A stretch of DNA of 64,000 nt from UBA3941 sp002385665 (GCA_050949255.1 JBMNFJ010000013.1:26108-90107), one strand, 5' to 3'. Shown: positions 25,418 to 34,477, counted from the stretch's first letter. A program made the numbers and translations. The notes: generated by a model from the letters alone, not told the origin.

Positions 25418-26230
25418 GTGATAATCAAATAAAGTCGTATCAAAGAAAATAAACTCGTTCCTGAAGTAAATAAAGTCATGTCAAAAAACCATAGTCAAGG
25501 GATTTGAAATGCCCATTGACCATGGTTTTTTTGTTAGGGTTGATGCCAGACAGGTTTAAGATCAGAGCAAGACAGAACCAATAAACAAGCCAAAAAGCCG
25601 GATATATAAGGGTTTAGAGCTGGTAGAAAACTAGGATAGAACAAAGGGGGAAAGAAAAAGGAAAGAAAAAAGAAGATTTTGTTCTTATACTACTCCCATT
25701 TCCCCCCAAACGAAGGAACGACTTTATTTACTTTTATCGCTGCCATATTTGGGATTTAATGGGGCTCGAATAAGAAAAAAAGAGGGAATTGGGGAAAAAG
25801 GCTAGAAAAGTTAAGAAATAACAAAGGTTGATTTTAAGCGGGTTACAGGTGATTTTTCGGAACGAGTTTATTTGCGTTTTGGCATGAGTTTATTTTGATT
25901 ACACATAAATTGTTAAAAGCAAATAAACTCCCATCAAATTAAATAAAGTTATGTCAAAGAAAATAAAGATTTGTTAGGGTATAGGGATTTAGGGATAAGG
26001 GAGGCCCCTATCCCTTTTTTCTTGCTCCTTAATCCTTGAATCTGATCAAACTTTATTTTCTTTTTATTCTTCATTTCTGTAAATATATGTAAAAAAACAG
26101 TGAAGAAATTTTAGAGAAAAGGAAAAACAGGTTAAAAATAACAGATAATATCAAACTTTGATTTAATGTGGTTTGCAGGTGTTTTATTGATAGAAGTTCA
26201 TTTGTTTTTTGGGCTATTGGGGTTAGGATA
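25418..26230. repeat. Two degenerate copies of a non-coding element with multiple inverted repeats
   Basis: Copy 1 (about 25418-25910) has units such as AAATAAAGTCGTATCAAAGA and AAATAAAGTCATGTCAAA at its left. The reverse-orientation unit GGAACGAGTTTATTTGCG (near 25859) is at its right and is complementary to AAATAAACTCGTTCC at 25448. Copy 2 (about 25920-26230) begins with CAAATAAACTCCCATCAAA and TAAATAAAGTTATGTCAAAG. It repeats the right-hand core: GGTTTGCAGGTG matches GGGTTACAGGTG of copy 1, each followed by a TTTATT/TTCATTTG tract. There is no transposase reading frame. It looks like a decayed non-autonomous mobile element or the ends of a deleted insertion sequence; I cannot name a family. 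Confidence 0.55.
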
Positions 26231-26334
26231 AAAACTTGATACTATATTGGATAATAGTATATATTGGTCATAGGAGGATTAATTACTTTTGTCAGATATT
26301 AATGGACTAGTATGGAGCAAGAGGAGAAGAAAAC

Positions 26335-26708
26335 TTGAATAAAAAAACCTGGGCAAGTATATTTGTACTATTATCAGTTGAGCAGATTATAAAAATAATA
26401 ATTCATAACAATTATTTTGAAACACGATTTCCCATAATGTCTCCTATTTTTTACTTTGAGCCCATGTTTAACAAGCATTATTCTTGGTTTAAAAATTATT
26501 TCAGCTGGGTATAAGCAAAGGGGTGCACATTGCCTTTGGGCTAACAATGGTTACTCTGATATATTTATTTTTCAGGTACTTAAATAATCGGATAGGGAAC
26601 AATAAACTAATCAATGCAATGTTTGCCTTATTGTTTGCCGGTGCCACTTGCTCTCTGATTGATAAAATATGTTTTAGAGAGGTTATTGGGATAAGCTATC
26701 TTTCTTAA
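26335..26708 (+). pseudogene. Frameshifted signal peptidase II-like (LspA) remnant
   Basis: Two adjacent frames together resemble an LspA-type membrane protein. The first (26335-26514, TTG start) reads MNKKTWASIFVLLSVEQIIK and continues to SPIFYFEPMFNKHYSWF. The second (26523-26708) has GLTMVTLIYLFFRYL and LFAGATCSLIDKICF, where FAGATCSLIDK matches the GxxxNxxD catalytic-Asp region of lipoprotein signal peptidase. The frames differ and the C-terminal helix is missing, so the gene is broken and truncated. It lies right next to the repeat element. Confidence 0.6.
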
Positions 26709-26879
26709 AACAACAGAACTTGCCCAATGAACATAACCGCTGCTCTTACACTGCCACTGAAGTATCGGAAACGGCTACGCACTACCAATATATTCTATGG
26801 CTCTATTGACACGGGGGCCCCTGCATACTCATAGAAGATTTGTACTAATTAAGATAACTTATATTTTATGGAGGGGAAA

Positions 26880-27266
26880 ATGCAATTTTCTATTAAACCG
26901 CAAGGGATATGGTATCATGGCTCAAATAAAGTGTTTGAAATTCTTAAAGAAGGTAGTACAATTACGCAATGGAAGGAACTTGCAGAAGCGTTTTCTCACA
27001 AACCAACAATACTTGCCATTGACGATGATAATTCAATTTTTCACAATGGAAAAGAATATGGCTACCTATATATTGTGGATGAATCTATTGAAATTGGTAT
27101 AGATATTTATGCTCATCCAAAGACAACTATGGGTAAAGACTTGGAGTTTATAACAAAACGTAAATTAAAGGTTAAAATGATAGCAGATCTTGGATTACCG
27201 GATGAGGAGTACCAAAAGTTATCAGAAGAAAAACTTGAAAAATGGTTACACAATCAAACAAGATAA
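26880..27266 (+). CDS. Small protein, possibly ADP-ribosyltransferase-fold
   Basis: A 128-residue soluble protein starting MQFSIKPQGIWYHGSNKVFEILKEG. GGAGGGG lies just upstream of ATG 26880. The N-terminal WYHGS followed by YLYIVDES is reminiscent of the start and core strand of ADP-ribosyltransferase-like (Arr/ART) folds, but I do not see a full catalytic triad. The C terminus is charged and helical. Function is unknown. It is followed by its own terminator-like hairpin. Confidence 0.55.
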   Translation: MQFSIKPQGIWYHGSNKVFEILKEGSTITQWKELAEAFSHKPTILAIDDDNSIFHNGKEYGYLYIVDESIEIGIDIYAHPKTTMGKDLEFITKRKLKVKMIADLGLPDEEYQKLSEEKLEKWLHNQTR

Positions 27267-27270
27267 TAGG

Positions 27271-27314
27271 AATATTAGCCCCCTCCGTATAGGGTTAGAA
27301 AGCTAATATTTTTA
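27271..27314 (+). terminator. Terminator-like hairpin
   Basis: AATATTAGC (27271-27279) pairs with GCTAATATT (27302-27310), followed by TTTT. The loop contains CCCTCCGTATAGGG, which can form a smaller inner hairpin. Confidence 0.65.
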
Positions 27315-27329
27315 AAGGGTGGAGATAAC

Positions 27330-27734
27330 ATGAACATTGAGTCTTATAATAAAGTAAAAATATCATATCCCAAAGATTGCGGGAACGCACCCAAAAAGAT
27401 TATACTGGTGAATTTTTATATAGCTGTTGCAAATAACGACGATAAGTATATATACGACAATACTTCTAACAAATTAGCCTGGGAGATTATTGGACAAAGA
27501 GTTGTTGATGACAGGGGCGAAGTGTTCAGCACATTAGGAGAGTACAGGAAAAAGGGTATAAAAGAAATCCAAATAAGGAATGTAATAACCCATGGGAATG
27601 TGTGCGCAGTAAATGGAAGTATAAGTTTTATTGATGAATCCAGGTTTGATTTTTGTGATGTATTCAAATTCGATGGATTTGGTAAAAAAGCCAAAGTAAA
27701 GGAAGTTAGTTCCTATGTCATTAGAACCGAATAA
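27330..27734 (+). CDS. NTF2/SnoaL-like small protein
   Basis: A 134-residue protein. The pattern ITHGNVCAVNGSISFIDESRFDFCDVFKFDGFGKKAKVKEVSSYVI in the C-terminal half is typical of SnoaL-like NTF2-fold proteins, which form a cone-shaped pocket and often serve as small hydrolases, isomerases or binding proteins. Here the N terminus (about 60 residues) is less typical. GGGTGGAG precedes the ATG. No partner gene suggests a specific role. Confidence 0.6.
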   Translation: MNIESYNKVKISYPKDCGNAPKKIILVNFYIAVANNDDKYIYDNTSNKLAWEIIGQRVVDDRGEVFSTLGEYRKKGIKEIQIRNVITHGNVCAVNGSISFIDESRFDFCDVFKFDGFGKKAKVKEVSSYVIRTE

Positions 27735-27888
27735 TAAACATGAACACTTACTTAAATGTTTATGTTGTAGTTATTCAAGAATTTTGGGCAAACCTTAGTA
27801 AGCATTCAGGGCGTATCTTTATATAAATCGTTTCGTATTTCTGGAGCAATATGAAACAAAGTTGGTCTGGAATAGGAGGGCGCTATAG

Positions 27889-28410
27889 TTGAAATCTATT
27901 GATGTAAAAAGCAAAACTCTATGGGGAGTGTGTATTACCGGATTGCTATCTGTATCATATTGGCTGTGCAGATTTGTGCTCTTTGGTATGCATGGTATGA
28001 AGGATTGGCCGAATATGCTGGCTCTGGTTGGCTTGATTATAATAATCATTGCATCCATATACGGAAGACGAAAGCTTTCAGTATTAACTGTTGCAGGGTA
28101 TATGGGTGGTTTTATCCTTGCTATGATATTTAATACTGATGGCATAGACCAGGGTGGTGGTGGAACTAATAATGCTTGGATAATATGGGGGTGTGTATTT
28201 ATCCTGTCAGTTATTGTAGGATTATTATTGGAAAGGAGGGTCCGGGTTGTAGGTTTTATTAGTACATTGATATTTTTATGCGGTGTAGTGGTCTTGCTTT
28301 TTGTTCAGGCATACAATCAATTTACGATGATAGCTATTCTCGTTCCAATTGTATTGATTATAGGGATAGTATTAATTTTAGTCTATAGAAGAGAAAACCA
28401 GGTAAAATGA
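27889..28410 (+). CDS. Integral membrane protein of unknown function
   Basis: A 173-residue protein with five to six hydrophobic helices: LWGVCITGLLSVSYWLCRFVL, a LALVGLIIIIIASIYG helix, VAGYMGGFILAMIF, WIIWGCVFILSVIVGLLL, STLIFLCGVVVLLFV and a final IAILVPIVLIIGIVLILVY before RRENQVK. Between helices 3 and 4 is a glycine-rich loop (GIDQGGGGTNN). It starts with TTG after GGAGGG. I do not recognise a named family. Confidence 0.6.
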   Translation: MKSIDVKSKTLWGVCITGLLSVSYWLCRFVLFGMHGMKDWPNMLALVGLIIIIIASIYGRRKLSVLTVAGYMGGFILAMIFNTDGIDQGGGGTNNAWIIWGCVFILSVIVGLLLERRVRVVGFISTLIFLCGVVVLLFVQAYNQFTMIAILVPIVLIIGIVLILVYRRENQVK

Positions 28411-28517
28411 AATAATCGATTTTGCAGATAATAAATATCATTTAATCTGTAGTTTGTATGAAAACACGGTTGAGTCAATAGTTTATTGACAAAATTGTTT
28501 ATGTTCGGAGGACAATT

Positions 28518-28883
28518 ATGAAGATACATACCATTGTAGAAAACGATATTGAAATCGCTATTGTAAGCAGTAGTGATATATTGATAAAGGATGTTCAATC
28601 AGCACTGGATCTTATAGCGACTGTAGGGTTTGAGACAGGCTGCTACCGTATAGTTTTAAACAAATCATCAATATGCGAGGAATTCTTTGATCTAAAAACC
28701 AGGCTTGCAGGGCAGATACTGCAGAAGTTTATTAATTACCATGTGAAGATAGCGATAGTAGGCGACTTTTCTGTATATAAAAGTAAGAGCCTGAAAGATT
28801 TTATTTACGAGAGTAACAAGGGAAATAATATATTTTTCCTACCGGACGAAGAACAGGCCATTAAAAAGTTGAGTTTAGCCTAA
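28518..28883 (+). CDS. DUF4180 domain-containing protein
   Basis: A 121-residue protein matching DUF4180. It has an N-terminal strand with IEIAIVSSSDILIKDVQSALDLIA, a middle IVLNKSSICEEFFDLKTRLAGQILQKF, and the C-terminal block VKIAIVGDFSVYKSKSLKDFIYESNKG with FLPDEEQAIKKL. The family is small, cytoplasmic and uncharacterised. GGAGG precedes the ATG. Confidence 0.8.
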   Translation: MKIHTIVENDIEIAIVSSSDILIKDVQSALDLIATVGFETGCYRIVLNKSSICEEFFDLKTRLAGQILQKFINYHVKIAIVGDFSVYKSKSLKDFIYESNKGNNIFFLPDEEQAIKKLSLA

Positions 28884-28910
28884 TACTGGATATGCTTTTT
28901 AGTATTCCTG

Positions 28911-29012
28911 GTAGGGAGATTTAGGCTCGGAATCAGTAGCCTTTGTATTGTGGCAACTGTTATAGAGCCCGGGATTATTATCAGTATATTACGGTTCATG
29001 ATAGATATTTGA
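28911..29012 (+). pseudogene. Remnant duplicate of the 3' end of the 29521 membrane-protein gene
   Basis: This open stretch of 33 codons reads VGRFRLGISSLCIVATVIEP and then GIIISILRFMIDI. It aligns end to end with the last 34 residues of the protein at 29521-29793 (VGEFKLGVFLMLCIMATVIE, YGAINALLRWMIGK). There is no start codon or Shine-Dalgarno, so it is a leftover of a tandem duplication. Confidence 0.6.
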
Positions 29013-29072
29013 AGGATAATTTCAATTCTTTACAGAATAGATATAGATAGATTGTAAAGGGATGTGATTTGG

Positions 29073-29372
29073 ATGTTAACTTTACTATATTCAATCGGTG
29101 CAATAGTCCTGATAATTTCTATCATTGCAGGTATCTATTCAGGGGCATTTATGGGATTTCTTATTTCTGTAGCTGGGGGCATCGCATCAGCAATCATTTT
29201 TTTCGCACTTGCAAAGATATTGGAGAATCAGGAAGCTATTCTACATAAATTGATCCATCAGGAAGAAATCCAAAGGAAACATCATAAGCAAGAGAAAAAA
29301 ATATGCCCAAGGTGTAATAGGGAACATGATATTGATTTTAGCTCCTGTCCACATTGTGGATATAGGGATTAG
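29073..29372 (+). CDS. Membrane-anchored zinc-ribbon protein
   Basis: A 99-residue protein with two N-terminal membrane helices (LYSIGAIVLIISIIAGIYSG and MGFLISVAGGIASAIIFFALAKIL), a charged His/Lys-rich coiled linker, and a C-terminal zinc ribbon CPRCNREHDIDFSSCPHCGY. Topology places the ribbon in the cytoplasm. ATG 29073 is preferred; a GTG at 29064 would add three residues. Function is unknown; zinc-ribbon anchors of this kind often accompany regulatory or assembly proteins. Confidence 0.65.
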   Translation: MLTLLYSIGAIVLIISIIAGIYSGAFMGFLISVAGGIASAIIFFALAKILENQEAILHKLIHQEEIQRKHHKQEKKICPRCNREHDIDFSSCPHCGYRD

Positions 29373-29520
29373 TTTCGAGGCGTAGAGCTGTTTATTGATA
29401 CAACAGACTTAAGAAACCAGGAAATTAACTTGCGTCTATATAAAACCTCGGATGAAGACAGCGGGAAAAGGTATGCTCCTGTGTATAAGGCTAAAGAAGT
29501 ATTCCGGAGGAGGTAAGGCT

Positions 29521-29793
29521 ATGGAAGCTATTATCGTGGTTGGTCTGATAGTAATTAATTTCTTCACAGTATATAAGTTTTTATTCAACCTTATGTTTAG
29601 GAACAGGGATGATTTTAGGGAATCTGTAAGATATACATTCACACCAAATATCATCTCTTTGTTTAGAGGCGAGTATTGGAAGGATAAAGTCGGGGAGTTT
29701 AAACTGGGAGTTTTTCTTATGCTCTGTATTATGGCAACTGTCATAGAATATGGGGCTATTAATGCCCTGTTGCGGTGGATGATAGGGAAGTAA
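29521..29793 (+). CDS. Small membrane protein of unknown function
   Basis: A 90-residue protein beginning MEAIIVVGLIVINFFTVYKF, with a second helix GVFLMLCIMATVIEYGAINALL. GGAGG lies about eight bases before ATG 29521; the longer in-frame reading to 29452 has no ribosome-binding site. A decayed copy of its 3' end lies 500 bases upstream. Right after its stop comes the promoter of the c-di-GMP riboswitch transcript. Confidence 0.6.
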   Translation: MEAIIVVGLIVINFFTVYKFLFNLMFRNRDDFRESVRYTFTPNIISLFRGEYWKDKVGEFKLGVFLMLCIMATVIEYGAINALLRWMIGK

Positions 29794-29801
29794 CGCAAAC
29801 C

Positions 29802-29830
29802 TTGACAATTATACACTTTCTGAATACAAT
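29802..29830 (+). promoter_or_regulatory. Promoter of the c-di-GMP riboswitch transcript
   Basis: TTGACA (29802-29807) and TACAAT (29825-29830) with a 17-base spacer form a near-perfect sigma-A promoter. It starts transcription about 15-20 bases before the aptamer. Confidence 0.85.
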
Positions 29831-29851
29831 TTATACATAAAAATGATTACC

Positions 29852-29940
29852 TCGAATGTAAAGGCAAACCTATTGAAAGATAGGGACGCAAAGCCACGAG
29901 TCTAAAGTAATGCTACTATGATAGTCGGGATGCCAGTGTA
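29852..29940 (+). ncRNA. c-di-GMP-I (GEMM) riboswitch aptamer
   Basis: The GEMM-I pattern is clear: AAAGGCAAACCTATTGAAAG (29860-29879), TAGGGACGCAAAGCCACGAG with the conserved GACGCAAAGCC core at 29884-29894, TCTAAAG, and the second hairpin ending in GTCGGGATGCC near 29924-29934. It binds cyclic di-GMP. A terminator follows within 30 bases, so control is by transcription attenuation. The downstream gene makes c-di-GMP. Confidence 0.95.
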
Positions 29941-29960
29941 AATAGAATAATATATTTTAC

Positions 29961-29990
29961 AATGGGCAATTGAATGATTGTCCATTTTTT
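29961..29990 (+). terminator. Riboswitch expression-platform terminator
   Basis: AATGGGCAAT (29961-29970) pairs with ATTGTCCATT (29977-29986, one G-T pair) around a TGAATG loop and is followed by a T-run to 29990. It lies between the GEMM aptamer and the cyclase gene. Confidence 0.88.
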
Positions 29991-30178
29991 ACTGTGTAGA
30001 TACTATGTAACGCAAAGCACAATAACTGTCTTAAGAAGAGAAAAATTGGCGGTATTTAGGAGATAAAGCATATTGTTATTTAGGTGCGCAATATATGATT
30101 GAATTCATCTTGGTATGGATACTGCAAAGACATATAAAAAGAAGGATATATAGACAATTAAAAGGGAGGGAGATATAT

Positions 30179-31960
30179 GTGTCATTTAGAGCAAAATTAA
30201 TTAACATAACAACTGCTTTGGGAATTGTTTTCGTAACAATGTTAACCTTTTTTGTTGCTAGACATAATAGAAAAATCTTAATAGATAATACATTAGAAAA
30301 CAACAGGGAGGTCGCATCAGCCATATCCATTAATATAGATAATTATCTGGTGGAACTATCCAGAACAGCTAAGACGTTAGCGACAACCCCTGTAATTATA
30401 GATCGTGTAAAGGGAAGCAACCGGCAAATTGAACATTTAAGCGGGGAAGGTAGAAAGAATCGAATAAAAGTATTCAACGATAAGTGGACAAGCACCCATG
30501 ATGAGAAGGAGACATTTATACAAGGATCCTTATCAAATCCTGCAGCTGAACATTTAAAGAAGCAACAGGAAGTCATCCCTGGTTTGTACGGTGAGATATT
30601 TCTTACCAATATGTATGGAGAATTAATAGCCTCTACAACAAAGCTTACAACCTATTACCACGGAGATAAGTATTGGTGGCTGGAGGCCTATAATAAAGGT
30701 GAAGGTAAAGTATTCTTTGACGACAGGGGCTACGATGATAGTGTTGGAGATTATGTATTAGGGGTAGTTGTCCCAGTGTACGACCAAGGCCAGGTTATTG
30801 GGATTTTGAAAAGCAACATAAGGATATCGAGACTATTCAGCGAAGTTATACAAAACTATTCCCTACTATATAAACCCGGATCAGTTAAGATTGCGAGGAC
30901 TGATGGAGCAATAGTATTGGAACCCGGTAAAGAACCGTTTTCAACGACAATCAGTAAGGATTTGTTACCCATATTGGGGGAAGAGATAACCTATGGTATA
31001 TACAAGGATAAAAACAATCAGGATATTTTAGTCAGTATTAGTCCTGTTGCAAACACTATAGAATCAAGTCGGTTTGGTTTTGGGGGTACTGTGGAATCTA
31101 TTGATCACACATTAGGGAATAATGATGAAAATTGGATGGTTGTAATAGAAGTACCAAAAGAATTTATCGATAGCAGAGTATATGAACAAACGAAACAGTT
31201 CTTACTGATTGGATTTTTGACCATCCTTATTATATCCCTATTTACTTTATTCTTTATAGAAAAAGTGACAAAAAATATTACTAAACTAGTCGCTTTCACA
31301 GAAGAAGTTGGGCAGGGAAATCTAGATAAGCATATAGAGGTTAGATCAAATGATGAAATCGGTACATTAGCTAAGTCTTTCAATAAAATGTTGGATAGAT
31401 TAAAAGAAACAATGGCTTCAAGGGCTGAACTCACCGAGGAAATAAATAGGAGGATAAAGGTTGAAGAGAAGCTGAAGTACCTTTCAACTATCGATGAGTT
31501 AACAAAAGTATATAATAGGAGAGCCTTTAACGACTATATGTGTAAAATGATTGATTTCTCTAAAAGCTATGGGGAGCCATTGTCAATAGCAATGCTTGAT
31601 ATAGATCATTATAAAGAGATCAATGATTCATATGGCCATGATGTAGGCGATGAGGTGTTAAAAAAGTTATCCAAGACATTGTTAAGAAATATACGCAAAG
31701 TCGATATCCTTGCACGTTGGGGAGGGGAGGAATTTGCCATCCTCATGCCTAAAAACAATGCTGAGGAAGCATATAGAACGTTAGAGAGATTGCGAAAGAC
31801 AATTGAGAGTACGGTGCTTATGAATGATATTCGTATAACCATAAGCGTCGGAGTTGCAGAGTTAAAGAATACAGATGCAGCTAATGACCTGGTTAGAAGG
31901 GCTGATGAGGCTTTATACAAAGCAAAAAACAATGGCAGAAATAATGTGCAGGTGCTATAA
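30179..31960 (+). CDS. Diguanylate cyclase with dCache sensor, HAMP and GGDEF domains
   Basis: A 593-residue membrane protein that would convert two GTP to cyclic di-GMP. TM1 is near residues 8-28. A large extracytoplasmic Cache-type sensor (SINIDNYLVELSRTAKTLA, YHGDKYWWLEAYNKGEG, GILKSNIRISRLFSEV) is followed by TM2 (FLLIGFLTILIISLFTLFFI), a HAMP segment (VGQGNLDKHIEVRSNDEIGTL) and a GGDEF domain. The active site is ARWGGEEF (GGEEF 515-519), and the inhibitory RxxD site is RKVD five residues before it. GTG 30179 is chosen because GGGAGGGAG lies at ideal spacing. Expression is behind a c-di-GMP riboswitch, giving direct feedback. Confidence 0.95.
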   Translation: MSFRAKLINITTALGIVFVTMLTFFVARHNRKILIDNTLENNREVASAISINIDNYLVELSRTAKTLATTPVIIDRVKGSNRQIEHLSGEGRKNRIKVFNDKWTSTHDEKETFIQGSLSNPAAEHLKKQQEVIPGLYGEIFLTNMYGELIASTTKLTTYYHGDKYWWLEAYNKGEGKVFFDDRGYDDSVGDYVLGVVVPVYDQGQVIGILKSNIRISRLFSEVIQNYSLLYKPGSVKIARTDGAIVLEPGKEPFSTTISKDLLPILGEEITYGIYKDKNNQDILVSISPVANTIESSRFGFGGTVESIDHTLGNNDENWMVVIEVPKEFIDSRVYEQTKQFLLIGFLTILIISLFTLFFIEKVTKNITKLVAFTEEVGQGNLDKHIEVRSNDEIGTLAKSFNKMLDRLKETMASRAELTEEINRRIKVEEKLKYLSTIDELTKVYNRRAFNDYMCKMIDFSKSYGEPLSIAMLDIDHYKEINDSYGHDVGDEVLKKLSKTLLRNIRKVDILARWGGEEFAILMPKNNAEEAYRTLERLRKTIESTVLMNDIRITISVGVAELKNTDAANDLVRRADEALYKAKNNGRNNVQVL

Positions 31961-32147
31961 GACATAATTTCAATAGTATAATGGTTTATATAAGCGTATT
32001 AGTTATTTTGGCGTACTTGTAGAATAAGTTGTGAAAAAGGATCTTTCTGGAGGATAGCTAGAATGAGGCAAATTTTCTCCTTTATTGGGGTTTAAGCCGT
32101 AATATAGAAAATACAGAATGATATAGAGCAACGAAAGGGGAGACCTG

Positions 32148-33407
32148 TTGATGATACAGCAGAAAATAGAACAGGAGCTACAGCCTTACATAAAGAGAAA
32201 TGTGATTACAAGCATTGTCGATGGTATATTGAATGCAATGGCCATGGGTCTGATACCTCTGCAAACTCTGGTGGTATATTTTATAAGCGAATATGTGCAT
32301 TCAAATTTTGTTATAGGACTGTTGACAACGGTGCAAATGCTTTTGATGGCTATACCCCAGTTTTTTACTGCCAGGCATATGGAGCGGCTGGATTCCTATA
32401 AAGGCTTGATGGGTAAGTACGTTTTTATCTATCGTACTTCCAGCTTGATTATTGGATTGCTGATATTATTGTTGACTCCCAGGAAGCCCTTGCTGTTTGT
32501 TATACTGTTTTACATAATTTTCTGGCTTAAAGGCTTGTTTATGGGAACAGGAAATCTTGCCTATTATAGTTTTATCAATAAAGTTATTCCTTTTAACATA
32601 CGGGGAAAATTCTTTGGTTGGAGGGGCGCTTTTAACAGCGTTGGAGGGGTATTGGGTTCTCTGTTGGCTGGAGTTATTTTGAGAAGAAGTGTGTCTGGCA
32701 CACAGCAGTATGGATATCTGTTCCTACTTGCTTTTGCACTGGATATGCTTTCATTCATCTTTCTGGTTGCCCCTTATGAGCCAAAAAATTATCAAAACGG
32801 CGCTGAAGAGATCCAGAGGAATGGCTATGGGTTTAAGCTTAAAGAGATACTTAAACGGGATAAAAACATTATAAGGTTTATAGTTGCGCAAGCTCTTATT
32901 ATCTTCCCGGTAACCTCTTTGTTTCCCTTTCAAACAGTATACGCAAAATCCAACTTCAATATTGGTGCAGATGTCATATCTAATATGAACACTATAATGT
33001 TTGTGTGCAATGCTGTAGGTTTTATCCTTTGGGGAATGCTGGTTCAACGACGTGGATTTAAATGGGGAATGCTCGGAGGCTATATTTTATTCATTATAAA
33101 TCTGATATCTGCCATATTTGTTAGTGATCCTAATGTGGTAATTGTATTAACTGTAATTTATGGACTTACCCACAGTGCTTATATGATTGGCAACATCAAT
33201 ATTGTATTTGGGATGTGTTCCTATGAAGACAGACCGGCATATCTTTGTATAACAAATATGTTCATTATACCAATCTCGGCCATTGCTCCCCTTATAAACG
33301 GTTACATCTATGATACCTTTGGTTTCAAAGTCATGTGCGTGATTAATCTTATACTGCTTTTAGTAGGGATAGCAGGGTTTTCAAGGGTTAAGGAACATCA
33401 TAGATGA
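32148..33407 (+). CDS. MFS transporter
   Basis: A 419-residue protein with about 12 hydrophobic helices. Family signs are GLLTTVQMLLMAIPQFFTARHMERLD in the first half and KVIPFNIRGKFFGWRGAFNSVGGVLGSLLAGVIL in the middle. The latter resembles the substrate-free loop of drug and sugar exporters. GGGGAG precedes the start (ATG 32148 or 32151). Its last 10 bases overlap the acyltransferase gene on the other strand, so transcription converges. Substrate unknown. Confidence 0.88.
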   Translation: MMIQQKIEQELQPYIKRNVITSIVDGILNAMAMGLIPLQTLVVYFISEYVHSNFVIGLLTTVQMLLMAIPQFFTARHMERLDSYKGLMGKYVFIYRTSSLIIGLLILLLTPRKPLLFVILFYIIFWLKGLFMGTGNLAYYSFINKVIPFNIRGKFFGWRGAFNSVGGVLGSLLAGVILRRSVSGTQQYGYLFLLAFALDMLSFIFLVAPYEPKNYQNGAEEIQRNGYGFKLKEILKRDKNIIRFIVAQALIIFPVTSLFPFQTVYAKSNFNIGADVISNMNTIMFVCNAVGFILWGMLVQRRGFKWGMLGGYILFIINLISAIFVSDPNVVIVLTVIYGLTHSAYMIGNINIVFGMCSYEDRPAYLCITNMFIIPISAIAPLINGYIYDTFGFKVMCVINLILLLVGIAGFSRVKEHHR

Positions 33408-34477
33408 AGTTTCAGTTTGAGGTTGCTTCCCAAATGCACTATCCAATACACCAGATAGATAAACCCTAAGATAAATACTGTAAAGTACAATAGGGAAACC
33501 AAAGTACTGGTTGGTGCAAAAATATTAGCCGGCATTAATAGCCCATGGGATATATACACTGGAAAAGTATCTGCACCGAATTTGCTGAACCATAATTCTT
33601 TGCCGGGAGTCAAGGCAAGTATGGCAAGGCCAAGAGAAGCAGCTATAATATAGCTGATGAGTCTTGCATGTATTCCCAATGATATTGATAAATTTAGTGC
33701 TTTAAATCCCTCAGCATGATGTAAAAAAGTTATAGGCACAAAACGCATAAGCAAAGAGCCCAAAATAAAAGCAATGATAAAAGCTGTGGCTGAAATAAGC
33801 AATTTTTTCATAAGCCGTATATTTTTTATCCTGTTTATCACCTTCATTGAGCAGCGAAGTCCTATATAGTAAAAAGGAAAGAATACCAGGGTACGGGACA
33901 AGGAAAAGTTCCTGCCAATCCACCATATAACGCCGGAAAAGCATCCAAGTATAATTGTCGTAATTACAACAGATATCCTGAATATTTTATTCATTTTGGA
34001 GAGTACCCGTCTGTTAATGAATTGCAAAAATATTCCCATCCACTTCCAACAAAAAAGGCTCAACAGGTACCAAAAATACCAATAAGGGGTTTTCCAATCC
34101 CCAATATCCCCTGTCAGTAATAAATTTACCAAAAGCCACCCCAGATGTAACAAAAAGAACTGCCCCCCGATTTTCCAGATCCGGTTAAGTTTTCTATAGC
34201 TGTTTTTAGAAAAAAAACCGGAAATAAAAGCAAACAATGGCATATGTACCATGTAAATAACGGTGTATATACTATATAAATCATGGTTAACGTATATGTA
34301 TTTTTCTATTAAATGACCCAGTATCACAAGAAAAATCAAAATGAATTTTAGGTTGGAGAAATAGGGATCACGATTTTTAGATACTTTTTCTGCTACCAGG
34401 GAGTATCCAATAAATTCATAATCCCCATCAGTTTTCACTGGATGCTGATTATCAGGCGAATCAGGTACTTGTTCCAC
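33398..34477 (-). CDS. Acyltransferase family 3 membrane protein
   Basis: A 359-residue protein with about ten membrane helices and the acyltransferase-3 signature: NLKFILIFLVILGHLIEKY (with the conserved His of the first helix), YMVHMPLFAFISGFFSK, and FPVYISHGLLM near the end. Such enzymes O-acetylate or succinylate surface polysaccharides or lipids. The start is a GTG with AAGGAGG seven bases upstream. The extra N-terminal 35 residues before the first helix are charged and probably cytoplasmic. It converges on the MFS gene with a 10-base overlap. Confidence 0.9.
   Translation of the reverse strand: MEQVPDSPDNQHPVKTDGDYEFIGYSLVAEKVSKNRDPYFSNLKFILIFLVILGHLIEKYIYVNHDLYSIYTVIYMVHMPLFAFISGFFSKNSYRKLNRIWKIGGQFFLLHLGWLLVNLLLTGDIGDWKTPYWYFWYLLSLFCWKWMGIFLQFINRRVLSKMNKIFRISVVITTIILGCFSGVIWWIGRNFSLSRTLVFFPFYYIGLRCSMKVINRIKNIRLMKKLLISATAFIIAFILGSLLMRFVPITFLHHAEGFKALNLSISLGIHARLISYIIAASLGLAILALTPGKELWFSKFGADTFPVYISHGLLMPANIFAPTSTLVSLLYFTVFILGFIYLVYWIVHLGSNLKLKLHL

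Noticed and set aside
25418..26230. Possible CRISPR array from the repeated AAATAAA units
   Set aside because: Units are irregular in length, spacing and orientation, there are no equal-sized unique spacers, and no cas genes are near.
26797..27102. A 101-codon frame upstream of and overlapping the 26880 gene
   Set aside because: It is out of frame with the better supported gene that has GGAGGGG before its ATG, and the product shows no family character.
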